Shown: positions 1 through 6,097, counted from the first letter of the stretch. The stretch is DNA of 20,957 bases from B18-G4 sp003648575 (GCA_029942245.1 JAOZTN010000049.1:1-20957); one strand, 5' to 3'. Numbers and translations are program-made. Notes: generated by a model from the letters alone, not told the origin.

Positions 1-678
1 ATACCTTGTATTTAGCAGGTTAATGCTTTCCTGATCCAGTTGATTCCCCCTGACCCTGTTTAAGAGGTCAATAAATTTGCTGTCGCTCTGGCGATATACA
101 TGATCTAATTCTATGCTGATGTAAGTTGTCTTTTGCAAGGCTTTGCAACTAAAAAAGAATGCAGTATCGTAATATTGCTTTAATACATTCCATTCATCCT
201 TTTTAATAACCGGGGCCAGCTGCTGGAGGTCACCTATCATGAGCATTTGAACGCCACCAAACGGAAGATCTTTGTTTCTGTACTTTCTCAGGGTTTCATC
301 GATGCCGTCCATTATATCTGCTCTTACCATGCTGACTTCATCAATAACCAGGAGGTCGAGGCTTTTTATTATTTTAATCTTATTCTTGCTGAACCTGTTG
401 TATTTTTGTTGATCAGGTGATTTATTATCGGGGTTAAAACCCGGTATCCGGGGACCAAAAGGCAGCTGGAAGAAAGAATGTATGGTAACTCCCCCTGCAT
501 TGATGGCAGCAACTCCCGTCGGAGCGACCACCACCATGCGCTTTAAAGAAACCTTCTTTAAGTTGTGAAGAAAGGTTGTTTTCCCTGTACCTGCCTTGCC
601 GGTAAGGAAAATATTCCTTCCTGTATATTCAACAAAGTTCCCGGCTAGTTGTAATTGATAGTTTTGTTCTGCATTCAT
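1..678 (-). CDS. Pif1/RecD2-like DNA helicase, N-terminal 226 residues (cut by window start)
   Basis: This is an ATP-dependent superfamily 1 helicase, expected to unwind DNA in the cytoplasm. The reading frame is open from an ATG at 676-678 to base 1, so the C-terminal part lies outside the window. Visible motifs are Walker A GKAGTGKT at residues 27-34, APTGVAA at 52-58 (motif Ia), VIDEVSM at 111-117 (Walker B/motif II) and GDLQQLAPV at 149-157 (motif III). This is the signature of the Pif1/RecD2/TraA helicase group and is common in Bacteroidota as a stand-alone helicase, often with extra C-terminal domains that cannot be seen here. The ATG lies just before the GxxExxY gene's downstream repeat, and no other in-frame start lies closer. 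No clear promoter was found. The exact subfamily is uncertain. Confidence 0.88.
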   Translation of the reverse strand, partial: MNAEQNYQLQLAGNFVEYTGRNIFLTGKAGTGKTTFLHNLKKVSLKRMVVVAPTGVAAINAGGVTIHSFFQLPFGPRIPGFNPDNKSPDQQKYNRFSKNKIKIIKSLDLLVIDEVSMVRADIMDGIDETLRKYRNKDLPFGGVQMLMIGDLQQLAPVIKKDEWNVLKQYYDTAFFFSCKALQKTTYISIELDHVYRQSDSKFIDLLNRVRGNQLDQESINLLNTRY

Positions 679-713
679 ATGATCTACAAAGTAAATTAAT
701 TTATACTCTCTTT

Positions 714-735
714 ACCACAAAGGATCACACAAAGG
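714..735. repeat. Left inverted-repeat arm of the GxxExxY cassette (two CACAAAG boxes)
   Basis: The arm contains CACAAAG at 716-722 and again at 728-734, a 12-bp step. Its outer part, ACCACAAAGGAT-C-ACACAAAG, matches the reverse complement of 1146-1165 with about 18 of 20 bases and one gap. It lies immediately 3' of the GxxExxY stop codon. The role is unknown: it could be an element end, a protein-binding array or a decayed repeat. Confidence 0.6.
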
Positions 736-746
736 TACTCGACGTA

Positions 747-1118
747 TTAATTAATTACTCTCCTGAATCCATCTTTGAAATGGCTTACATTAAAATTGGC
801 AAGTAATCCTAATTTGCATCCTGACAATTTCAAGTATGTCAATATCTGTGCCATATGAATATCGCATAATGAATCCACTGATTTAAGCTCAACAATTATC
901 GACTTCTCAACAAAAAGATCAATCCTGTATCCAGCTTCCAACCTTACATCTTTATATACAAGGGGCAATGGTTTTTGCCGTTCAACTGACAAGCCAGTTT
1001 GCATCAACTCAAAATATAAACAATGCTCATAGGCACTTTCCAATAATCCCGGCCCTAAAGCGGTATGAATAGTAAAGGAACAATCTAATATTGTTTTAAA
1101 AATCTTTTCTAAATGCAT
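747..1118 (-). CDS. GxxExxY protein (putative PD-(D/E)XK-like fold)
   Basis: This is a 123-residue protein of the GxxExxY family, whose function is not established. The name-giving motif GLLESAY is at residues 24-30. Further conserved blocks are YRIDLFVE (64-71), IIVELKS (74-80), QILTYLKL (91-98) and GLLANFN (104-110). Asp67, Glu77-x-Lys79 and Gln91 fit the D...ExK pattern of PD-(D/E)XK nuclease-like folds, so nucleic-acid cleavage or binding is possible but unproven. The length is normal for the family. The ATG at 1116-1118 is the only sensible start; no promoter or ribosome binding site is obvious. The gene is bracketed by imperfect inverted repeats at 714-735 and 1124-1165 and lies between a helicase and an unrelated operon, which suggests a small cassette that may have moved as a unit. 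Confidence 0.87.
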   Translation of the reverse strand: MHLEKIFKTILDCSFTIHTALGPGLLESAYEHCLYFELMQTGLSVERQKPLPLVYKDVRLEAGYRIDLFVEKSIIVELKSVDSLCDIHMAQILTYLKLSGCKLGLLANFNVSHFKDGFRRVIN

Positions 1119-1123
1119 AAAAT

Positions 1124-1165
1124 CTTTGTGTTACTTCGTGATGTACTTAGTGTATCCTTCGTGGT
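1124..1165. repeat. Right inverted-repeat arm with four CTTnGTG boxes
   Basis: Four copies of CTTnGTG, the complement of CACnAAG, start at 1124, 1134, 1146 and 1157, spaced 10, 12 and 11 bp and so on one face of the helix. The outermost 20 bases (1146-1165) are the imperfect inverted partner of 714-734. The array sits directly upstream of the GxxExxY start codon, where a promoter or operator would be expected. Confidence 0.6.
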
Positions 1166-1228
1166 AAAATAATCCATACTTATTAATACCAAAAAACAGA
1201 AAATGTCCCACTTCGCATAAAAATATAT

Positions 1229-1236
1229 TATATTTG
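1229..1236 (+). promoter_or_regulatory. Candidate Bacteroidota -7 element of the glycyl-radical operon
   Basis: TATATTTG matches TAnnTTTG exactly. No convincing -33 TTTG lies 19-21 bp upstream. A start about 6 bases downstream would give a leader of roughly 145 nt before the activase, and only about 14 nt before the small ORF at 1257. A one-mismatch element (CACTTTTG, 1364-1371) lies nearer the activase and could be a second promoter. Confidence 0.4.
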
Positions 1237-1256
1237 TAACAGAATCATAGCCTTTT

Positions 1257-1331
1257 ATGCCAGAAAAACTCCTCATCGGCAAATGGTACAAAAAGTCCTG
1301 GAAAGGGCTTTTCGAATGCTGGATTTACTAA
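1257..1331 (+). CDS. Possible 24-residue leader ORF upstream of the activase
   Basis: ATG at 1257-1259 and TAA at 1329-1331 enclose 24 codons of a basic, aromatic-rich peptide (three Trp, two Tyr, five Lys). The ATG is 20 nt from a perfect -7 element, the same gap seen before three other genes in this window (20-21 nt), which is the main reason to list it. Its stop codon falls in a small hairpin (1319-1336). No homology is recognised and chance is a real alternative, so read it as a candidate regulatory leader peptide only. Confidence 0.22.
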   Translation: MPEKLLIGKWYKKSWKGLFECWIY

Positions 1332-1359
1332 TCCGGAGTTCCCGCTTTCCCTTTTTTTT
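1300..1359 (+). terminator. Possible attenuator-like structure with T-run in the hyp operon leader
   Basis: GGAAAGGG (1300-1307) can pair with CCC plus Ts at 1349-1356, using two G-U pairs. Inside that lies a hairpin GGATT-TACT-AATCC (1321-1334), extendable to 1319-1336. Eight Ts follow at 1352-1359. The layout resembles an intrinsic terminator or attenuator overlapping the small ORF, but the outer stem has a 41-nt loop and part of the T-run is used in pairing, so support is weak. Confidence 0.2.
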
Positions 1360-1389
1360 CTTTCACTTTTGCTTTAAAAAGCGTATCAA

Positions 1390-2151
1390 ATGCACGCATA
1401 CATATTTAACATACAACGATTTTCAATCCATGACGGCCCGGGTATACGGAGCACGGTCTTCTTTCAGGGTTGTCCGTTGCAATGTGCATGGTGTCACAAC
1501 CCGGAAGGGATCCCACAGCTTCTTGAGAGTAGTGGAATGGGAGCTCATCATTCATCTATTAAAAAGTATTCCATTGATCAGCTGATGGAAGAGATACTGA
1601 AGGACAAGATATTCTACGAAGAGTCAGGTGGTGGGGTGACCTTCTCCGGAGGAGAACCACTAATGCAGACAGAATTTCTGATCAGGATATTGAAGCAACT
1701 CAGTAAAGAAAATATCCATTCTACGGTCGATACGTCAGGCTACGCCCCTCCCGAGATCTTCAATGAGGTCATACAACTTGCCGATCTGATCCTGTTCGAT
1801 CTGAAGATTGTCGACAATAAAAAGCATGAGCTGTACACAGGAACCGGCAACAGCCTCATCCATAACAATCTAGCTCACCTTACAGATAGCAAAATTCCCT
1901 TCCGTATTCGGATCCCGCTTGTGAATAAGATTACTGCTGATGACCGCAACCTGGATGGCATTTTATCAATACTGGGCAATAATAACAACGTTGAGATAGA
2001 TCTGCTGTCATACCATGACCTGGGAAAAGGGAAACAACAGAAAATGGGGACCAAAAGCAATCATACGCTGACTGCTCCTGATGAAAAGAGGATCGATGAG
2101 ATCCGTCATAAATTTCAATCCATGGGATACAACGTAAACATTGGAGGATAA
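1390..2151 (+). CDS. Glycyl radical enzyme activase (radical SAM), partner of HypD
   Basis: This 253-residue radical SAM enzyme is expected to use a [4Fe-4S] cluster and S-adenosylmethionine to place the glycyl radical on the downstream dehydratase in the anaerobic cytoplasm. The cluster motif is Cys28-x3-Cys32-x2-Cys35, after the family's FSIHDGPGIRS stretch. The SAM-binding GGE is at 87-89 within TFSGGEPL, and the C-terminal LLSYHDLGKGK block is typical of PflA-like activases. Between the cluster motif and the helix near residue 62 there are only about 25 residues and no cysteines, so the ferredoxin-like two-cluster insert found in many dehydratase activases (about 300 residues) is absent; this is the short PflA-type form. 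It ends 7 nt before the hypD ATG, and its last codons contain that gene's Shine-Dalgarno sequence. The ATG at 1390 fits the family N-terminus well. Confidence 0.93.
   Translation: MHAYIFNIQRFSIHDGPGIRSTVFFQGCPLQCAWCHNPEGIPQLLESSGMGAHHSSIKKYSIDQLMEEILKDKIFYEESGGGVTFSGGEPLMQTEFLIRILKQLSKENIHSTVDTSGYAPPEIFNEVIQLADLILFDLKIVDNKKHELYTGTGNSLIHNNLAHLTDSKIPFRIRIPLVNKITADDRNLDGILSILGNNNNVEIDLLSYHDLGKGKQQKMGTKSNHTLTAPDEKRIDEIRHKFQSMGYNVNIGG
2143..2147 (+). promoter_or_regulatory. Shine-Dalgarno of hypD, inside the end of the activase gene
   Basis: GGAGG lies 11 bases before ATG 2159-2161 and overlaps the last activase codons. It decides the start: an in-frame TTG at 2141 lies on this signal, while the ATG at 2159 is placed to use it and matches the family N-terminus. 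A clear SD is unusual in this window and fits translational coupling. Confidence 0.6.
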
Positions 2152-2158
2152 CATCATC

Positions 2159-4525
2159 ATGAATAAGAGAATAAAAACACTGCGAGAGAAAAGCCTGAAT
2201 GCCATACCACACATTTCAGAAGAAAGGGGAATGCTGCTCACAGAATGCTACCAACAAGAAGGTTTCCAGGATTTTTCAATCCCTGTGCAACGGGCAATGT
2301 CATTAAGTTACATACTGAATAACAAAGAGATATACATAGGAGAAGGTGAATTGATCGTAGGCGAACGGGGTCCCCGGCCCAAAGCAACACCTACCTTCCC
2401 TGAGATCTGTGTGCATACAGCTGACGACCTTCAAGTTCTCAACGAGAGGGAAAAGGTATGGTTTAAATCATCGAATGATACGCTGAAGAGCCTTACAGGT
2501 GATGTATCGGATTTCTGGAGCGGTAATTCGATACGGGGAAAAATATTTGAGTCAGTCAGTCCGGAATGGAAAGATTGTTACTCAGCCGGTATTTTCACCG
2601 AATTCCTTGAACAACGTGCCCCGGGGCATACGGTTCTCGACGACAAGATATATCACAAGGGGATGTTGGATTTTAAGAATAAGATCAGCAGAAGTATCAA
2701 CAGCCTCGACCCTGAAAATGACCCTGATGCCGGCGATAAAAAAGAAGAATTAAAGGCCATGAATATCGTGGCTGACGCCCTGATCAGCTTTTCGCTTCGC
2801 CATGCCGATGCACTTGCAGAGCTGGCAGGGCATGAAAAAGACCCTGAGCGTAAATCTGAACTCCTGGAAATGGAAAGGAATTGCCGCCATATCCCGGCCA
2901 ATCCACCTGAAAATTTCTGGCAGGCACTCCAATACTACTGGTTCGTGCACCTGGCCGTCATTACGGAGTTGAACCCATGGGATTCGTTTAATCCGGGACG
3001 ATTGGATCAGCATTTATTGCCCTTCTTCGAAGAGGGGTGCAGGTTAGCGGGTGCAGGGTTCAGGGAGACAGCGAAGGAGCTATTGCAGAGTTTCTGGATC
3101 AAATTCAACAATCATCCGGCCCCGCCAAAAGTGGGTATCACTGCGAAAGAGAGCAATACATATACCGACTTCTCCCTCATCAATACCGGAGGTGTAAAGG
3201 AAGACGGCACTGATGCCGTAAATGAGCTTAGCTTTCTTATCCTGGATGTGATAGAAGAGATGCGGCTCTTGCAGCCCGGTTCTATGCTGCAGATAAGCCA
3301 CAAGAACCCTGATGCCTTCATCGACAGGGCGCTGAAGATCGTAAAAACCGGCTTCGGACAACCTTCTATATTTAATACGGATGCCATCATACAGGAGATG
3401 ATGAATCATGGCAAGGTACTGGCCGATGCACGCAACGGCGGTGCAAGCGGATGTGTGGAGACCGGTGCATTCGGTAAAGAAGCATACATTTTAACCGGCT
3501 ATTTCAACTTGCCCAAGGTGCTGGAAATAACACTCAACAATGGCCTTGACCCGCGCAGTGGAAAAAAGATAGGTCTTGAAACAGGCGATCCTTCCGATTT
3601 TAGTTCTATCGAAGATATTTTTGATGCATTCAACAAACAACTCAATCATTTCATCGATATCAAGATAGAAGGCAATAACGTGATCGAAAAGCTATATGCC
3701 AAATACCTGCCTGTCCCATTCCTCTCGCTGATCACCGATGATTGTATTCAAAACGGCAAAGATTACAATGCCGGCGGGGCGAGATATAATACCAATTATA
3801 TACAAGGTGTTGGTATCGGGAGCATTACAGATATGCTTTCTGCCATTAAATACCACGTTTTCGAGCAAAAAACAATTTCATTGCATGCCTTATTGGGTGC
3901 CATGAAAGAGGATTTCAGTGACAAAGAAGAGCTCAGGTCAAAACTCTGGAACGAAACACCAAAATATGGCAATGACAATGACTATGCCGATGAGCTTATG
4001 CTCAGAATATTTAATATGTATTTCAAAGCAGTGGATGGCAGGCCGAATATGAAGGGCGGACAATACCGTATTAATATGCTTCCCACTACCTGTCATGTAT
4101 ATTTTGGGAGTGTTACAGGGGCGACTCCTGATGGGCGACATGCAGGAAAACCTTTATCGGAAGGGATATCTCCTATGCAGGGCGCAGATACCAAAGGGCC
4201 TACCGCAGTGCTGAAATCTGCCTCAAAAATGGATCACCTGCTCACCGGCGGTACCTTGTTGAACCAGAAATTCACACCATCCTTCCTGGAAGATGAAAAA
4301 GGGATCACAGCCGTCAGGCAGTTGATTCGATCATACTTCAGAATGAATGGCCATCATATTCAATTTAATGTGGTGGATGCCGATACCTTACGAAAAGCAA
4401 AGAAAAGTCCCGAGGAATACCGGGATCTGATCGTCCGCGTAGCGGGATATAGCGACTATTTCGTCGACCTTACCGAAGAGCTGCAGGATGAGATCATCCG
4501 GCGTACCGAACATAAAGAACTTTGA
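2159..4525 (+). CDS. hypD: trans-4-hydroxy-L-proline dehydratase (glycyl radical enzyme)
   Basis: This 788-residue glycyl radical enzyme is expected to dehydrate trans-4-hydroxy-L-proline to (S)-1-pyrroline-5-carboxylate, which ProC can reduce to proline. It closely resembles the Clostridioides difficile HypD sequence as I remember it, in length (789 there) and along its whole course. Visible active-site features are the thiyl Cys432 and base Glu434 in SGCVETG, radical Gly763 in RVAGYSDYF, the APGHT loop with His157, and YTDF with Asp337/Phe338. The GCVE motif marks the dehydratase class and excludes pyruvate formate-lyase, which has adjacent cysteines. The activase immediately upstream supplies the radical. 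No proC lies in the window. The stop codon is the first unit of a 7-bp repeat array. The symbol here is not the unrelated hydrogenase-maturation hypD. The GRE assignment is near certain; the substrate rests on remembered similarity. Confidence 0.92.
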   Translation: MNKRIKTLREKSLNAIPHISEERGMLLTECYQQEGFQDFSIPVQRAMSLSYILNNKEIYIGEGELIVGERGPRPKATPTFPEICVHTADDLQVLNEREKVWFKSSNDTLKSLTGDVSDFWSGNSIRGKIFESVSPEWKDCYSAGIFTEFLEQRAPGHTVLDDKIYHKGMLDFKNKISRSINSLDPENDPDAGDKKEELKAMNIVADALISFSLRHADALAELAGHEKDPERKSELLEMERNCRHIPANPPENFWQALQYYWFVHLAVITELNPWDSFNPGRLDQHLLPFFEEGCRLAGAGFRETAKELLQSFWIKFNNHPAPPKVGITAKESNTYTDFSLINTGGVKEDGTDAVNELSFLILDVIEEMRLLQPGSMLQISHKNPDAFIDRALKIVKTGFGQPSIFNTDAIIQEMMNHGKVLADARNGGASGCVETGAFGKEAYILTGYFNLPKVLEITLNNGLDPRSGKKIGLETGDPSDFSSIEDIFDAFNKQLNHFIDIKIEGNNVIEKLYAKYLPVPFLSLITDDCIQNGKDYNAGGARYNTNYIQGVGIGSITDMLSAIKYHVFEQKTISLHALLGAMKEDFSDKEELRSKLWNETPKYGNDNDYADELMLRIFNMYFKAVDGRPNMKGGQYRINMLPTTCHVYFGSVTGATPDGRHAGKPLSEGISPMQGADTKGPTAVLKSASKMDHLLTGGTLLNQKFTPSFLEDEKGITAVRQLIRSYFRMNGHHIQFNVVDADTLRKAKKSPEEYRDLIVRVAGYSDYFVDLTEELQDEIIRRTEHKEL

Positions 4526-4571
4526 AGTCTGAAGTCTGAAGTCTGAAGTTTGAAGTCTGAAGTTTGAAGTT
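4523..4571. repeat. Heptanucleotide tandem array (TGAAGTC/T, 7 copies)
   Basis: Seven contiguous 7-bp units: four TGAAGTC and three TGAAGTT, followed by a decayed TGAATTA. The first unit begins with the hypD stop codon. Downstream bases 4580-4600 (CCCAAAG, CCCAACG, CCTAATT) keep a 7-bp rhythm with another unit. No hairpin or terminator is visible here. Confidence 0.95.
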
Positions 4572-4616
4572 TGAATTACCCAAAGCCCAACGCCTAATTA
4601 TTACTATCTTTAAGGT

Positions 4617-5306
4617 ATGAAAACAATTGGATTAGTTGGTGGTACCACCTGGGTATCCACCGTTGATTACTATAAGATGTTTAACCAGAAGGTAAGCCAG
4701 GCGCTGGGAAGAAACCATTCTGCCAGGGTGATCTTATACTCAGTAGACTTCCAGGATGTGATGACATTTAAAGCTGAAGGGCGTGAAGATGCCCTGAAAA
4801 AGATGATACTCGATGCTGCCAATAAGCTTGAGTATTCAGGTGCTGATTGTCTCCTTCTGGGTGCCAATACCATCCATATGATGGCCAATTTCATTCAGGA
4901 ACGGATATCCATCCCCCTGATCCATATCGGTGAAGAAACTGCTAAGATTATCGCTGCACAAGGGCTGAAAAAGGTAGCCCTGCTGGGTACTAAGGTTACG
5001 ATGGAAAAAGATTTCTATCGCAATAAACTGGCCGAATTCAATATTGAGATCATCATACCAGGCTACGACGACCGTGAATTCATCAACAAAAGCATCTTCG
5101 AGGAATTCAGTAAGGAGATTTTCTCCAATGAAACACGATCAGAATACACCCGTATCATTTCCGACATGGAAAAGCTGGGTGCAGAAGGAATTATCCTGGG
5201 TTGCACTGAGATTCCTTTGCTGCTGGATCAGAAAGGTTTCGACATCCCGCTCTTCAATACCACTGAGATCCATGCAGATGCAGCGGTGAAGTTTGCGTTG
5301 GAATAA
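4617..5306 (+). CDS. Aspartate/glutamate racemase family protein with Ala at the first catalytic site
   Basis: This 229-residue cytosolic protein belongs to the Asp/Glu/hydantoin racemase superfamily, YgeA/RacX-like branch. The N-terminal GLVGGTTWVSTVDYY, central LLLGANTIHMM and LGCTEIPLLL blocks are family hallmarks. These cofactor-free enzymes normally use two acid/base residues, usually both Cys (Thr and Cys in YgeA). Here Cys196 in GCTEIP is present, but the first position (residue 83) is Ala. It may be a one-sided isomerase, lyase or altered enzyme rather than a true racemase. It lies 91 bp after hypD on the same strand and could be cotranscribed or have its own promoter (TATCTTTA at 4605-4612 is only a near match). 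A link to hydroxyproline or proline use is suggested by position only. Confidence 0.85.
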   Translation: MKTIGLVGGTTWVSTVDYYKMFNQKVSQALGRNHSARVILYSVDFQDVMTFKAEGREDALKKMILDAANKLEYSGADCLLLGANTIHMMANFIQERISIPLIHIGEETAKIIAAQGLKKVALLGTKVTMEKDFYRNKLAEFNIEIIIPGYDDREFINKSIFEEFSKEIFSNETRSEYTRIISDMEKLGAEGIILGCTEIPLLLDQKGFDIPLFNTTEIHADAAVKFALE

Positions 5307-5310
5307 ATTT

Positions 5311-5394
5311 TACTGGATACTGGTTACTGGTTACTGGCTACTGGCTACTGGTTACTGGCAATTGGCTACTGGTTGCTGGTTGCTGGTTGCTGGT
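5311..5394. repeat. Heptanucleotide tandem array (TACTGGT/TGCTGGT, at least 12 copies)
   Basis: Twelve consecutive 7-bp units start 5 bp after the racemase stop: TACTGGA, TACTGGT, TACTGGC, AATTGGC, then three TGCTGGT. One further T precedes the Ns, so the true array is longer than shown. Units drift gradually along the array, as expected of local duplication. A 7-residue-periodic peptide read through it is an artefact. Confidence 0.95.
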
Positions 5395-5395
5395 T

Positions 5396-5495
5396 NNNNN
5401 NNNNNNNNNNNNNNNNNNNNNNNNNNNNNNNNNNNNNNNNNNNNNNNNNNNNNNNNNNNNNNNNNNNNNNNNNNNNNNNNNNNNNNNNNNNNNNN
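5396..5495. other. Assembly gap (100 N)
   Basis: Exactly 100 Ns, the usual placeholder for a scaffold join of unknown length. The flanking sequence on both sides is heptanucleotide repeat, which explains why assembly stopped. The distance between racemase and permease remnant is therefore not known. Confidence 0.98.
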
Positions 5496-5544
5496 CTGAA
5501 CTCTGAAATAACTCAACACCCAAAACCCAACACTCAACACTTCA
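5496..5544. repeat. Degenerate heptanucleotide array (CTGAACT / CACCCAA type)
   Basis: Seven 7-bp units run from the gap to 5 bp before the permease start: CTGAACT, CTGAAAT, AACTCAA, CACCCAA, AACCCAA, CACTCAA, CACTTCA. The units are more diverged than in the two arrays upstream but keep exact 7-bp register. Confidence 0.8.
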
Positions 5545-5548
5545 AAAG

Positions 5549-6039
5549 ATGAAGGAAAATTTTGGCTGGATCATGACTCTCTTTGGGACAGCAGTTGGCG
5601 CCGGGATTCTCTTCCTGCCTACATCGGCAGGCCTTTCGGGCATTTTCGTCCTGCTCATCGTTACGCTGATAAGCATACCTACCGTATACTTTGCGCATCG
5701 AAATATCGGGGTAATGATGACTGAGGCAAAGGGCAATGTTGACTACAGCGGTGCTGTGAATGAATATCTTGAGATGAAAGCCGGCTTCTGGATCAATGTG
5801 GTCTTTTTTATTACACTCTTCCTGCTGCGATATGGGTCGTAACCATACTACATCTGCCTATCCTGGATATCCTCGGCGAATTAATCGCACCACCGATAGC
5901 ATTCTTCCTCTGCATCTTACCCGTATGGATTACCTACAGGGTAAAACGACTCAAAGCTTACCGGAGTTGGGCACTAATTTTCACCTTGTGTATTGGTTGC
6001 CTCATGCTATTTTCCTACGTCCTTGGGAAAGTAATGTAG
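5549..6039 (+). pseudogene. Amino-acid permease (SdaC/TdcC, HAAAP family) with large internal deletion and frame change
   Basis: Intact members are inner-membrane proton-coupled serine/threonine or aromatic amino-acid permeases of about 400 residues. Here frame one (5549-5842, 97 codons) encodes a good N-terminus: GTAVGAGILFLP, the family's first-helix motif, then two hydrophobic helices. It stops after entering YGS-stop. From 5824 another frame carries 71 codons to TAG 6037-6039 that match the family C-terminus: WVVTILHLPILDILGEL, a helix with LIAPPIAFFLCILP, then a last helix. About 250 central residues are missing and the two ends are out of frame, joined near 5820-5830. It therefore cannot encode a working permease. 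Decay by deletion is the simplest reading, but an assembly collapse is possible because the scaffold gap is only about 330 bp away. The neighbouring hypD and racemase make an amino-acid substrate plausible. Confidence 0.85.
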
Positions 6040-6062
6040 GTTCGACCTAAGTAGTAATCTAA

Positions 6063-6097
6063 ACCACACACCAAATACCACAAACCACATACCAGTT
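6063..6097. repeat. Degenerate heptanucleotide array (ACCACAC type, 5 units)
   Basis: Five in-register 7-bp units between the permease remnant and the stop codon of the convergent ABC permease: ACCACAC, ACCAAAT, ACCACAA, ACCACAT, ACCAGTT. The last base overlaps the minus-strand TAA. Confidence 0.75.

Noticed and set aside
1283..1585. 100-residue plus-strand frame overlapping the activase start
   Set aside because: It shares most of its length with the clearly real activase in another frame, has no family resemblance and contains a poly-Phe run from the T-tract.
2141..2158. TTG start giving hypD six extra residues
   Set aside because: The TTG overlaps the GGAGG Shine-Dalgarno sequence that fits the ATG at 2159, and the ATG start matches the family N-terminus.
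3112..3409. Minus-strand frames of about 90-110 residues inside hypD, and similar frames inside the SLC12-like gene
   Set aside because: They are antisense shadows of strongly conserved plus-strand genes, with no signal peptide, motif or start signal of their own.
2159..4525. Annotation as pyruvate formate-lyase or hydrogenase-maturation HypD
   Set aside because: The active site has GCVE and not the adjacent cysteines of formate-lyase; the hydrogenase HypD is an unrelated protein that shares only the name.
4523..4571. CRISPR-like array
   Set aside because: The units are contiguous 7-mers without spacers, and there are no cas genes in the window.
5293..5395. Frame encoding a 7-residue-periodic Trp/Leu/Thr-rich peptide
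   Set aside because: It is simply the 7-bp tandem array translated, and it runs into Ns.
5796..6050. 84-residue frame after the permease N-terminus
   Set aside because: Permease homology continues in a different frame (from 5824); this frame has no resemblance to anything and overlaps both permease pieces.
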